The notes below the pieces were generated by a model. The model saw only the letters and a program-made list of their open reading frames with translations. It did no database searches and was not told the DNA's origin. Of a stretch of DNA of 64,000 nt, positions 41,716 through 50,635 are shown in pieces. How positions within the stretch are numbered: position 1 is the first letter of the stretch; each line of letters opens with the position of its first letter. The stretch is from NCBI GenBank assembly GCA_023435305.1, contig JAEYRV010000059.1, positions 1 to 64,000 of the forward strand, read 5' to 3'. Both the position numbers and the translations under genes were made by a program. Source of the DNA: Bacillota bacterium. GTDB lineage: Bacteria > Bacillota > Clostridia > Acetivibrionales > DTU013.

Positions 41716-42291
41716 TTATTTCCATTTCGGATTGTCTATGATGGCAGGCTTTCCCTCCTTTTCCACAACCAGCTTCCTGTAACCCTTTGTTTCGATTGTT
41801 CCGTAATCGTGGCCCGCATCGGCACGGAACACGAAGAAGGTCACCAGCTTTTCATTCCCGATATTGATGCTCCTGTGAGCATATCTTCCGGGAACGTAAA
41901 CTGCCTTGCCGGGTGTCAGCAGCTGGACGTCCCAGTCGCCTTCCGGGTTCTCCATGAGCATGTAGCCTTTGCCGCTCAGGCAGTAATAGACTTCAGCTGT
42001 GTCGAGGATGGTATGGAAGTGGCCTTTTGTCATATAGTACTCATTGCCGACCTTCCCGGGATATACGATACTGGTTCCAAAAAGCAGGTTTCCTGATGTT
42101 TCAGGCAGGCCGAGCTCATAAAAGTCGTAAACTGTGTCATCGTTGGCCTTGACTGCGGCTTCGAAGGCAGCGTCGTCAGCATACATGCCTCTCATCTGTG
42201 AAAGGACGCGTCTCGTAGGTTTTCTCTCGTCAGACATCCCATTCTGAAGATCAAAAAACATTGTAAATGGATTCATTTTTATATCACTCAT
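41716..42291 (-). CDS. Cupin-type glucose-6-phosphate isomerase family protein
   Basis: 191 residues of the archaeal-type (PgiA-like) metal-dependent isomerase. The cupin metal site is KGHFHTILDTAEVYYCLSGKG (His, His, Glu) with the fourth His in YVPGRYAHRSIN. The ATG at 42291 has GAGGAG ahead; the longer ORF start at 42372 has none and would overlap the neighbour. In this operon it probably isomerises another phosphorylated sugar or keto acid, since housekeeping Pgi is usually elsewhere. Confidence 0.85.
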   Translation of the reverse strand: MSDIKMNPFTMFFDLQNGMSDERKPTRRVLSQMRGMYADDAAFEAAVKANDDTVYDFYELGLPETSGNLLFGTSIVYPGKVGNEYYMTKGHFHTILDTAEVYYCLSGKGYMLMENPEGDWDVQLLTPGKAVYVPGRYAHRSINIGNEKLVTFFVFRADAGHDYGTIETKGYRKLVVEKEGKPAIIDNPKWK

Positions 42292-42328
42292 GATGATTCT
42301 CCTCATATCGATGATGTAACTGTTCAAA

Positions 42329-43279
42329 TCAGCCGTTTTTCTGGACTTCGTCAGCGATCCTTTTGCATTCATCGAACAGCTCTTTTGTTATTTCAATATG
42401 GAACACTTCCGCAATTACCTGAGTCCAGCCGTGAATAAAGTATATCCAGCCGTCCTCTACATGCAGATTCTTAGCTTCCTTCTGAGCCAGCGCCTGATGC
42501 ATGAAGAGAAGGTCGCCCCTGTAGTTTATCTCCCATACCAGGCTGTTTTCCGGGAACTTCACCTCATTGGTCAGCGGGGAACCCGGCCTGTCCTTTCCAA
42601 GACCTGTAGCATTTACGATGAGGGAATAAGGTCTGAGCTTATGGACCAGTGCGTCATTTTGTCCCGGCTCAGGAGTCAGGTGGAATTCAGCATTTGCACC
42701 CGGCTTTATCTGTCCGACTATTTTTTCGATCTCATCCAGCCTCGGCTTGCTTCTGTTGCCGACGATGAGCCTGTTGGGTATGTTATCACCCTTGTTTTCG
42801 TGAAGCAGGTATGCAGCCATGGATATGGCGCTTCCGCCGGCACCGATCAGCAGTGCGTCTCCGCCGTGATCCCTGAAGAAATTCTTCGGAACGAATGCAT
42901 CAAGAGACATTCCGGCTGTAATGGGATCCTTTGCATAACCCTCCAGTCTGCCGTCCTTTTTGGAGATGCAGGAGAGTTCGCTGAACATGGTTGCGTAGGG
43001 ATCAAGGTAATCAAACAGATCCTTTGCGGCGTTGTACAGGTCGATCTTGTGGGTCGTGACAAGTGCACCCAGAGACAATTCGTCATTTTTGATGAATTCG
43101 ACGACCTCTCTGTAAACCTCGGGCTGTGCATGTATTTCAATGTCGATGCCCTTGATGATGGCGTCTTTTAGTCCCATAGCCTTTGCCCAGAGGGGAAATA
43201 CCTTCATAATGGAGGACTTTGTAGTGGTGACGCCGATAAAATAGAATGTTGGTTGTGCTGCTTTTCCTGGCAGATTCAT
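42329..43279 (-). CDS. Shikimate-dehydrogenase-like oxidoreductase
   Basis: 316 residues with an AroE-type layout: an N-terminal substrate domain with the catalytic Lys region LVTTHKIDLYNAAKDLF, the second catalytic Asp in YAKDPITAGMSLD, the NADP fold GAGGSAISMAAYLL and the VNATGLGKDRPGSPL block. True AroE reads GxNTDxxG where this has AKDPITAG, so the substrate is likely not shikimate. No aromatic pathway gene lies nearby. It sits between the phosphotriesterase-like and cupin genes; an oxidation of a sugar-acid intermediate is a reasonable guess. Confidence 0.8.
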   Translation of the reverse strand: MNLPGKAAQPTFYFIGVTTTKSSIMKVFPLWAKAMGLKDAIIKGIDIEIHAQPEVYREVVEFIKNDELSLGALVTTHKIDLYNAAKDLFDYLDPYATMFSELSCISKKDGRLEGYAKDPITAGMSLDAFVPKNFFRDHGGDALLIGAGGSAISMAAYLLHENKGDNIPNRLIVGNRSKPRLDEIEKIVGQIKPGANAEFHLTPEPGQNDALVHKLRPYSLIVNATGLGKDRPGSPLTNEVKFPENSLVWEINYRGDLLFMHQALAQKEAKNLHVEDGWIYFIHGWTQVIAEVFHIEITKELFDECKRIADEVQKNG

Positions 43280-43291
43280 AATGTGCTCCTT

Positions 43292-44260
43292 TCATTGCTG
43301 TATTTTTAATGCTTTTGCAGGATTGCTTACTGTAAATTTAGTAATAAATTCTTCGCCTATCCCGAAGCTCTTAAGCAGCGGGAAGAATGTTTCAAACATA
43401 TAGTCGAGACCTATGAGGCCGCCGTAGCTTTTCATGCGTTCACGTGTTGTATCAAGGCCTATCAGTATCCTGTCTTCATATCCATGCTCAAGCAGCGTTG
43501 ATATAAACCTTACCTCATCCTCATCAGAGTGGTATTTGTACCTGCCGATGGTATCAAGCTCCAGATAGACCCCTGTGGAAGCAACCTCCATCAAATAGCC
43601 CATATCTGTGAGGACACGGTCCAGATGGCATATGATTATCGACTCTGCAGGTACCTTGCGGTCTGTAAAAAGCCTGATCTGCTCCAATGCGCCTTTTCCC
43701 ATCTCAGTATGGCTGAGTATCGGGACACCGGTTTTCACCGAGGCTTCGGCAGCGGCTGAGAATAATCTTTCATAATCACCGATGGGGCCTTCCAGATCCG
43801 ACGCCGTTTTAATAATGCCGGCCCGGGCGCTGACTCTGTGGACAGGACTGGATGAATCACAGTTTATATACATGCCGTTGTTGATCTCATCAATATAAAG
43901 CTGAGCCAGCTCATCACCATCAATTGTTTTTATCCAATGACCGTCGGGGTAGAATATGAGCTTGTGAAACCCGGTGGAAGCCAATATACTTACGCCTGTC
44001 CTCTCAGAGGCTTTCAGCTGCATATCGGCCATCCTTCCGCAGCCGATGGGCTGGGCATCAGCAATACTGACACCGCCGTGCCTTTTATACAGCTCCAGTT
44101 CGGAGCAGGTGGCATCGAAGTCATCGAGACGCAATGAAGGCACAAGCTTTGATGATTGACCCTCAGCTATGAACAGATGCTCATGGCTCTGGCAATAGCC
44201 AAGCTGCTCAGGCTTTATATCGCCTGTAACTGTTCGGATATATCCCGTTGCTTTTTCCAT
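43292..44260 (-). CDS. Phosphotriesterase-family hydrolase (probable lactonase)
   Basis: 322-residue amidohydrolase barrel. The metal site shows CQSHEHLFIAEG (HxH), LSHTEMGKG, ICHLDRVLTD and LIGLDTTRER (terminal Asp). Several bacterial members of this group, such as Lmo2620 and Bh0225, hydrolyse phosphorylated sugar lactones, which suits a catabolic operon that also holds dehydrogenases and a KDPG aldolase. I chose the ATG at 44260, eight bases after AAGGAG; the GTG at 44269 overlaps that site. It starts 5 bases after the stop of the upstream dehydrogenase gene. Confidence 0.85.
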   Translation of the reverse strand: MEKATGYIRTVTGDIKPEQLGYCQSHEHLFIAEGQSSKLVPSLRLDDFDATCSELELYKRHGGVSIADAQPIGCGRMADMQLKASERTGVSILASTGFHKLIFYPDGHWIKTIDGDELAQLYIDEINNGMYINCDSSSPVHRVSARAGIIKTASDLEGPIGDYERLFSAAAEASVKTGVPILSHTEMGKGALEQIRLFTDRKVPAESIIICHLDRVLTDMGYLMEVASTGVYLELDTIGRYKYHSDEDEVRFISTLLEHGYEDRILIGLDTTRERMKSYGGLIGLDYMFETFFPLLKSFGIGEEFITKFTVSNPAKALKIQQ

Positions 44261-44265
44261 GGATA

Positions 44266-45213
44266 TCACTCCTTGTGTCCGAGCATTTCAAGAAGATTGT
44301 AAGTCGATACCAGCGCCATTTTTTCCACGGCTTCACCGGTAAAGGCTCCAAGATGCGGTGTCAGTATGAAGTTATCAAGTGTAAGCAGCTTCTCATCCTT
44401 GGCCGGAGGCTCACTGGAGAAAACATCCTGTGCAGCGCCTGCTATCCTGCCTGTGGTGAGGGCTTCGTATAACGCCTCTTCATCTGCCAGTTCACCTCTT
44501 GAGGTATTGATCAGGATCGCATTTGACTTCATCAATCCAAGAGTTGTGCTGTTGATCATATGTTTGGTTTCAGAGGTGACAGGGAGGTGGAGGGAGACAA
44601 TGTCGCTCACTGCCAGCAGTTCCTCCAGGCTGTTTGCCCTTCCTACCTGGTATTTTTCGAGAAAGCCGTCATCTTTGAAGTATGGATCATATATGGTTAC
44701 ATCCATCTCGAGCCCGCGAGCCCTTTTTGCAACCTCACGTCCTATCTGGCCTCCGCCTGCAAGTCCGAGTTTTTTTCCTGTCAGCTCAAAGCCTATGCTT
44801 CGATCCCAGCCGCCGGCTTTTACACCTTCGGAGTGCATGGGTATCTTGCGGGACATTGTGAAAATAAGAGCGATGGCCAGTTCAGCAACAGAAACACTGT
44901 TTGTTCCAACTGCGTTTTTCACTTTTATGCCAAGCTCAGTAGCACGGCGCAGGTCAATGTTGTCCATGCCGACACCGTATTTGGATATAGCCTTCAGATC
45001 CCTGAGCTGCTCCAGGACATTTGCAGGCAGCGGATCGACTCCGATAATGATGCCTTCGACGCCTTGCCCGGCAAGCTCTACTATTTCATTTTCAGTCATG
45101 GTCCTTCCAAAGCTGTTCTCGACGATTTCATAGCCTTTTTCTTCAAGCAGGGGATAGGCCTTGTGCTTGTAATTCCTGAAGGATTTTGGTGTTATCAGTA
45201 CTTTCTTTTTCAT
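44266..45213 (-). CDS. D-2-hydroxyacid dehydrogenase (SerA-like)
   Basis: 315 residues of the NAD-dependent D-isomer-specific dehydrogenase family. NAD fold: GKKLGLAGGGQIGREVAKRA. Catalytic residues: Arg in NTSRGELADE, Glu in VFSSEPPA and His in TPHLGAFTGE. No ACT domain, so it is not a regulated SerA. AGGAC precedes the ATG at 45213. First structural gene after the GntR regulator on this strand; may oxidise a sugar-derived 2-hydroxyacid or reduce a 2-oxoacid. Confidence 0.92.
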   Translation of the reverse strand: MKKKVLITPKSFRNYKHKAYPLLEEKGYEIVENSFGRTMTENEIVELAGQGVEGIIIGVDPLPANVLEQLRDLKAISKYGVGMDNIDLRRATELGIKVKNAVGTNSVSVAELAIALIFTMSRKIPMHSEGVKAGGWDRSIGFELTGKKLGLAGGGQIGREVAKRARGLEMDVTIYDPYFKDDGFLEKYQVGRANSLEELLAVSDIVSLHLPVTSETKHMINSTTLGLMKSNAILINTSRGELADEEALYEALTTGRIAGAAQDVFSSEPPAKDEKLLTLDNFILTPHLGAFTGEAVEKMALVSTYNLLEMLGHKE

Positions 45214-45301
45214 ATGATCCGTCCTTTCTGTAGTTAGTCTGCATTTTTTGCTGCGTTTTAATTATATTTGGATCAATAATATGTGTTATAATGTATTTAT
45301 G

Positions 45302-45341
45302 TATTTACATTAGTGTGTAAAAAAACACGTCTATGTAAATA
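45302..45341. promoter_or_regulatory. Putative GntR operator ahead of the hydroxyacid dehydrogenase operon
   Basis: TATTTACAT (45302-45310) and ATGTAAATA (45333-45341) form a spaced inverted repeat in the 135-base gap between the regulator and its probable target operon. The half-site is shared with the palindrome at 46139. Confidence 0.45.
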
Positions 45342-45348
45342 ACAACTG

Positions 45349-46101
45349 CTAGTGTCTTCTCAGTTCAAATGTGAATTTACTGCGGTCGCTTCTGTATTTT
45401 GCCAGCGAATACTCGACGGGAGTCCCGTCCTCGAGATAGACGATGCTCTCAAAATACTGTACAGGAACACCCTTTTCAATATTCAGCAGCTTTGCTTCAA
45501 ATTCTCCAGAGATGATGCACTCCAGGGATCTTGTAGCATTAGCTATCAGCTTTCCGCTTTCCTTTTGTATGATCTCGTAAAGAGATTCATTCTCCAGGTC
45601 ATAATCCATAAGCAAGGGACAGACCTTGAGGGGCACATATGTGATGACAAATACTATGGGCTCGTTATTTGCCGAACGAAGTCTTGTAAGCTTAATAACA
45701 TCTGAACCGGGTTCAAGCCTCAGTATATTGGCAGTCTTCTCGTCGCATTGGACGATTTCCTTCTGAAGGATCTTTGTAGAAGGAACAAGACCCTTTTTTC
45801 TCATTTCATTATTGAAGCTGTCCAGTGTGAGCAGGAAATCCTGGGAAATCTTCGGTTTTGCCAAAAATGTGCCTTTGGCCTTTATCCTGTACAGATAGCC
45901 TTCAACCACCAGCTCATTGATGGCCTGGCGTACCGTTGGCCTGCTGATGCCGAAATACTCGCTGATCTCGACCTCGGTGGGGATAGGCTCATCAACATTG
46001 GAATGCTGTTCCCTTATATACTCCAGCAGGATGGTTTTCAGCTGGTAGTATAACGGTATCGGTATGTTCTTGTTAAGTGTCCTGTTTCCGCCAAGCAGCA
46101 T
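45349..46101 (-). CDS. HutC/UTRA-type GntR regulator
   Basis: 250 residues, second UTRA-type GntR of the island: winged helix IPIPLYYQLKTILLEYI, PTEVEISEYFGISRPTVRQA, IKAKGTFLAKP, then a UTRA effector domain (LEPGSDVIKLTRLR...YEIIQKESG). ATG at 46101 after GAGGA. It is transcribed towards the five genes 45213-40995 and separated from them by an inverted repeat, so it probably represses them and itself. Confidence 0.92.
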   Translation of the reverse strand: MLLGGNRTLNKNIPIPLYYQLKTILLEYIREQHSNVDEPIPTEVEISEYFGISRPTVRQAINELVVEGYLYRIKAKGTFLAKPKISQDFLLTLDSFNNEMRKKGLVPSTKILQKEIVQCDEKTANILRLEPGSDVIKLTRLRSANNEPIVFVITYVPLKVCPLLMDYDLENESLYEIIQKESGKLIANATRSLECIISGEFEAKLLNIEKGVPVQYFESIVYLEDGTPVEYSLAKYRSDRSKFTFELRRH

Positions 46102-46138
46102 TCTTTATCCTCGTTTCAGCAAATAAGTTTTTGTTAGT

Positions 46139-46150
46139 ATGTAATTACAT
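46139..46150. promoter_or_regulatory. Putative autoregulatory GntR operator
   Basis: Perfect 12-bp palindrome ATGTAATTACAT, overlapping a minus-strand TATAAT ahead of the regulator gene. Confidence 0.5.
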
Positions 46151-46270
46151 TATACTCACAAAAATGATTATATACTGCCCATAATCAAATGTCCATACTT
46201 TTTTATTAAGAATCATTACTTTTATGTAAGGCATATTATAGACCAGATATCTATTTCGGGAGGGAATTGA

Positions 46271-47365
46271 ATGAAGAAGGGAAAGATAAGACATATGTTT
46301 CCGGGAGGTAATACCTCGAAAGGCTTTTTCAGCTTCTTTGACTACATAGTAGACCAGGATAAGGCAAGAAGGATATTTATTCTCAAAGGCGGTCCGGGTG
46401 TCGGAAAAAGCACTCTGATGAAGGAAATTTCACAGGCTGTTACTGAACAGGGCCATGATGCGGAGCATATGCATTGCTCCAGTGACCCCGGCAGTCTGGA
46501 TGGGGTGGTGATACCGAAGATAGGCGTGGCACTGCTGGATGGTACAGCTCCTCATGTGGTGGACCCAAGTACGCCGGGAGCAGTGGATGAGATCATTAAT
46601 CTCGGAGAGTTCTGGAATGAGACCGGAATATCTGCCAATAAGAATGAGATCATAAAGGTCAAAAATGAAATAGGCAATTGCTTTGTCAGAGCGTACCGGT
46701 ATCTTGGCGCGGCCCTGAAGATATATGAGGATACTGAAGCGATAAATGCAGCAGCAATGAATAAAGCTGCCGCCGGCTTCATTTCAAGGGAGTTTGCAGA
46801 TATACTGTTTGATATGATGCAGCCGGCGGCTGTACCGGGCCATGAGAGACGGCTGTTTGCAAGCGCGATAACGCCTGACGGGCTTATAAACTTTTTGGAT
46901 GATCTGCTGACTCTTGAAAACATATATGTGCTGGAGGGATTTCCAGGCGCGGGCACAGAAAGGGTGCTGGAAAGGATAAAATCCGATGCTTTGGAAAGAG
47001 GGTTCGATGCCGAGGCATATTATTGTGCCTTCAAGCCTGACAAGCTGGAGCATTTGATACTGCCGGGCCTGAACACAGCCTTTGCGACCGTGAACAGCTA
47101 TCACGGCACAGATGCGTGTGCGGTAAGAAAAACCGATTTCAGACAAATGCTCGACAGCAATTGGATCATGAGGCGGCGGGCGGATCTGGAATATAACCAG
47201 GCCGAATTTGACAGGCTCCTCGATAAGGCTCTAGATATTCTGCACAGGGAAAAGCAGCTGCACGATGAACTGGAGTCATACTATATCCCGCACATGGATT
47301 TTGATGCAATAAACAAAAAGCAGCAGGAAATCATCAATAGAATCCTTGACTATTCGACCCTGTAA
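46271..47365 (+). CDS. PRK06851-type two-domain P-loop ATPase
   Basis: 364 residues. The first P-loop is intact (FILKGGPGVGKSTLMKEI); the second half repeats the fold with a degenerate loop (VLEGFPGAGTERVLERI), where the Lys-Ser/Thr is lost. FPGGNTSKGFFSFFDYI at the start is shared with a clostridial family of unknown function that I know as PRK06851. GGGAGG precedes the ATG. It lies 62 bases ahead of a complete ECF transporter in the same direction, so a linked role (regulation or salvage of the transported compound) is likely but unproven. Confidence 0.75.
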   Translation: MKKGKIRHMFPGGNTSKGFFSFFDYIVDQDKARRIFILKGGPGVGKSTLMKEISQAVTEQGHDAEHMHCSSDPGSLDGVVIPKIGVALLDGTAPHVVDPSTPGAVDEIINLGEFWNETGISANKNEIIKVKNEIGNCFVRAYRYLGAALKIYEDTEAINAAAMNKAAAGFISREFADILFDMMQPAAVPGHERRLFASAITPDGLINFLDDLLTLENIYVLEGFPGAGTERVLERIKSDALERGFDAEAYYCAFKPDKLEHLILPGLNTAFATVNSYHGTDACAVRKTDFRQMLDSNWIMRRRADLEYNQAEFDRLLDKALDILHREKQLHDELESYYIPHMDFDAINKKQQEIINRILDYSTL

Positions 47366-47427
47366 TATATACTATTATTGTAAACTTTTATATTTCAGGC
47401 AATGCCTGAGCGAGGGGGGAATGTCTA

Positions 47428-47979
47428 ATGTGGAAATTTAGCGTAAAAACAGTAGTGGCAATTGGTATCGGTGCTGCAATATTCATAGTATTGGGCATGT
47501 TTGGATCGATCCCGACAGGAATACCCAATACCAGTCTTGAAACTTCCTACGGTCTTCTCTCAATGATGGCAGCTGTGTTCGGTCCTTTCGCCGGACTGCT
47601 GATTGGTCTTATAGGACATGCTCTTAAGGACACATTCATGTATGGCTCTCTCTGGTGGAGCTGGATCATCTGCTCGGCAATAGAGGGCTTCCTGATCGGT
47701 TTGTTTGTAAAAAAATTCGGAGTCGAAGAAGGAAAATTCGGTCTGAAGCAGGCTATTTTGTTCAACGTCGTACAGATCGTTTCCAATGCGGTCTGCTGGT
47801 TCGGACTTGCACCTGTGCTGGATATCCTGATATACAGCGAGCCGGCCAACAAGGTGTTCACACAGGGTCTGGTAGCAGGCCTGGTGAATATGGCTGTTAT
47901 ACTGGTGCTTGGAACAGCGCTCCTTTTCGGATACTCTGCCACAAGGCAAAAGGCATCGAGCCTGGCAAAAGAGGAATAA
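47428..47979 (+). CDS. ECF transporter S component (UPF0397 family)
   Basis: 183-residue membrane protein with about six helices: VVAIGIGAAIFIVLGMFGSIP, then FGPFAGLLIGLIGHALKDTFMYG and a long C-terminal helix pair. The family is annotated as the substrate-binding S component of ECF vitamin transporters; the compound bound by UPF0397 members is uncertain, with riboflavin only a generic label. GAGGGGGGA lies ahead of the ATG at 47428. Next come the energising ATPase and T component, making a dedicated group I ECF system. Confidence 0.85.
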   Translation: MWKFSVKTVVAIGIGAAIFIVLGMFGSIPTGIPNTSLETSYGLLSMMAAVFGPFAGLLIGLIGHALKDTFMYGSLWWSWIICSAIEGFLIGLFVKKFGVEEGKFGLKQAILFNVVQIVSNAVCWFGLAPVLDILIYSEPANKVFTQGLVAGLVNMAVILVLGTALLFGYSATRQKASSLAKEE

Positions 47980-48077
47980 TTCATTTTCAGAAAAGCTGGG
48001 GATGGTCTTCGGCACATAGTGCATGGGGGTCGTCCCCTTGTCATTACAGCATAAAAGCTGATAGCACAGGGGTCATA

Positions 48078-49811
48078 ATGGATAACATAAAAAAGGACTT
48101 GAATTCAGATAATATTGCAGTCAGATTTGAGAACTTTTCCTTCAGATATAACAGCCAAAAGGAAACCACCCTCAAGGATATCAACCTTACCATAAGAAAA
48201 GGCGAAAAGGTGCTGGTGATAGGGCCGTCCGGCTCCGGCAAATCGACGTTCGGACATTGTATAAACGGGCTGGCACCCTACTCATATACGGGCGATGTGA
48301 CAGGGACCCTGGAGGTGATGGGCAAGGATGCCGCAAAGCTCGGTATCTTTGGATTGTCCGAATATGTCGGGACGGTTTTGCAGGATTCTGACTGTCAGTT
48401 TATCGGTTTAACTGTCGGTGAGGATATTGCTTTTTCAATGGAGAATGAATGTGTGGAAACAGGTACGATGAGGCAGAGGGTACTTGCGGCCGCTATTTCC
48501 GTCGATATGGACAAGTTCCTTGCTTCAAATCCGTTTCAGCTTTCCGGCGGGCAAAAGCAAAGGGTCTCTCTTGCCGGCGTCATGGTCGACGAGGTGGATA
48601 TACTGCTTTTTGATGAACCGTTGGCCAATCTTGACCCCGCAACAGGAAAATATGCTATAGAATTGATCGATGATCTTCAGAAGCAGAGCGGTAAGACTGT
48701 TATCATAATAGAGCACAGGCTTGAGGATGCGCTCCACAGGGGAGCCGACAGGGTCATCCTGTTTGATGAAGGCAGGATAATCGCCGACCTTCCGCCTTCT
48801 GAGCTGTTGGCCGGGAGCTTGCTGGAGGAGCATGGCATAAGGGAGCCTCTGTTTATTTCGGCGCTTAAAATGGCAGGCTGCTCAATACGAGCAGGAGATG
48901 GCCTGCAGAATATTGCATCGCTGGATATAGAACCGCATAAGGAGAGTCTGCTTGGATGGGCAGGCGACGGAGCCGGGGATACGGGTCATGCTCCCGGAGA
49001 AAACCTGCTGGAGGTCAGAGATCTGGTTTTCAAATACAAGTCAGGTACAAAGGCCATTAAGGATATATCTTTTTCTGTAAAAAAGGGTGAAATGCTTGCT
49101 GTCATCGGAAAGAACGGTGCGGGCAAATCAACTCTGTCAAAACTGATCTGCGGCATGGAAAGGCCCGATTCGGGCAGCATCATTTTCGAAGGGCGGGACA
49201 TAACCCGGGATACCATCAAGGAGCGCTCACTTAGGATAGGCTTTGCAATGCAGAACCCAAATCATATGATATGTAAGACTATGATAATGGATGAAGTCTC
49301 ACTGGGACTGAAGGCAAGAAAGATCGCCGATGATGTCATCAAGGAAAGAGTGGAGAGGACGCTGAAGATCTGCGGGCTTTATCCCTTCAGGAACTGGCCT
49401 GTTGCCGCTCTGAGCTACGGACAGAAGAAGCGGGTCACGATAGCCTCTATCCTGGTGCTGGAGCCGGGGATGCTCATACTCGACGAACCGACCGCCGGTC
49501 AGGATTACAGGCATTATACTGAAATAATGGAATTCCTTAAGGACCTGAATGAAAAAAGCGGCATAACCATCATGATGATCACTCACGACATGCATCTTGC
49601 TATAGAGTATACCAACAGGGCTATTGTATTATCAGATGGAAACAAAATAGCCGATGATAGTGTTGCCGCCATATTGTCAAATGAAGAAGTCATAAATTCG
49701 GCCAATCTCAAGAAGACTTCACTATATGATCTTGCAATAAGGCTTGAGGTGGAGCCGGAGCTTTTGATCCAGAGGTTCATCGATGAAGAGAAGGTGAGGA
49801 TACGCGTATGA
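48078..49811 (+). CDS. ECF transporter ATPase, two ABC domains fused
   Basis: 577 residues joining the two ECF ATPases (A and A') in one chain, like YkoD. Domain 1: Walker A GPSGSGKST, signature LSGGQKQRVSLAG, Walker B ILLFDEPLANLDP. Domain 2: GKNGAGKST, LSYGQKKRVTIAS, MLILDEPTAGQD. It energises uptake with the S and T components. ATG at 48078 with CAGGGG ahead; the ORF extends back to 47655 but that part is only a shifted reading of the S gene. Its end overlaps ecfT by 4 bases (ATGA). Confidence 0.93.
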   Translation: MDNIKKDLNSDNIAVRFENFSFRYNSQKETTLKDINLTIRKGEKVLVIGPSGSGKSTFGHCINGLAPYSYTGDVTGTLEVMGKDAAKLGIFGLSEYVGTVLQDSDCQFIGLTVGEDIAFSMENECVETGTMRQRVLAAAISVDMDKFLASNPFQLSGGQKQRVSLAGVMVDEVDILLFDEPLANLDPATGKYAIELIDDLQKQSGKTVIIIEHRLEDALHRGADRVILFDEGRIIADLPPSELLAGSLLEEHGIREPLFISALKMAGCSIRAGDGLQNIASLDIEPHKESLLGWAGDGAGDTGHAPGENLLEVRDLVFKYKSGTKAIKDISFSVKKGEMLAVIGKNGAGKSTLSKLICGMERPDSGSIIFEGRDITRDTIKERSLRIGFAMQNPNHMICKTMIMDEVSLGLKARKIADDVIKERVERTLKICGLYPFRNWPVAALSYGQKKRVTIASILVLEPGMLILDEPTAGQDYRHYTEIMEFLKDLNEKSGITIMMITHDMHLAIEYTNRAIVLSDGNKIADDSVAAILSNEEVINSANLKKTSLYDLAIRLEVEPELLIQRFIDEEKVRIRV

Positions 49812-50635
49812 GTGTACTGCTTTCATATATCAAGACCGATTCTCCGATCCACAGGCTCAACGGCGCTACCAAGCTGATCATTTTTCTGGTATGGTCCGTT
49901 ACGGGTATGATCAGCTTTGATGCGAGAGTTTTGGTGATAATGCTTATTACAGGTATAACAGCCTTTAAGATATCCAAAATAAAATTCAAGGACATAGCTT
50001 TTGTTATCACATTCATATCTCTGTTTCTGCTGCTCAATTTTATTACGATATATCTGTTTTCTCCCGAGGAGGGGGTGAGGATATATGGTACCAGACATGT
50101 GCTTTTCAGTATCTCACAGCATTATACCATCACCCTGGAGCAAATCTTTTATGAACTGACAGTCACTTTGAAGTATTACACAGTCGTACCTGTTGCACTG
50201 CTTTTTGTGCTTACTACTGATCCAAGTGAATTTGCGGCTTCACTGAACAGGCTCAAAATATCCTATAAGATTTCATATGCGGTAGCCTTGGCACTGCGCT
50301 ACATACCTGATATACAGACAGAGTTCATAAATATTTCGCATGCCCAGCAAGCCAGGGGCATCGACCTTTCCAGAAAGGCAAAGCCGTGGACCAGGCTGAA
50401 AAACATACTCGCGATTATGATGCCGCTTATTTTCTCGAGTCTTGACAGGATAACTGTGATTTCCAATGCCATGGAGTTGAGGAATTTCGGCAAAAACAAC
50501 AAACGCACCTGGTATTCCGCGAGGCCCTTCGGGCGGAATGACGCAGGAGCGCTTATTTTCATACTGCTGCTTTCTGCTGCAGTTATCGTTTTTACCTTCT
50601 ATGATGGTTCGAGACATTATAATCCGTTTTTATGA
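49808..50635 (+). CDS. ecfT: ECF transporter T component (EcfT/CbiQ)
   Basis: 275-residue membrane scaffold with five to six helices. It keeps the two coupling motifs that contact the ATPases: QQARGIDLSRKAKPW (the A-R-G motif) and AMELRNFGKNNKRTW. Starts inside ATGA at the end of the ATPase gene. Its last 19 bases overlap the end of the oppositely transcribed GT4-CsaB gene, with no terminator between. Confidence 0.92.
   Translation: MSVLLSYIKTDSPIHRLNGATKLIIFLVWSVTGMISFDARVLVIMLITGITAFKISKIKFKDIAFVITFISLFLLLNFITIYLFSPEEGVRIYGTRHVLFSISQHYTITLEQIFYELTVTLKYYTVVPVALLFVLTTDPSEFAASLNRLKISYKISYAVALALRYIPDIQTEFINISHAQQARGIDLSRKAKPWTRLKNILAIMMPLIFSSLDRITVISNAMELRNFGKNNKRTWYSARPFGRNDAGALIFILLLSAAVIVFTFYDGSRHYNPFL

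Noticed and set aside
47655..48077. N-terminal extension of the fused ECF ATPase
   Set aside because: The extension reads the S component gene in a shifted frame; the ATG at 48078 begins a normal ABC domain.
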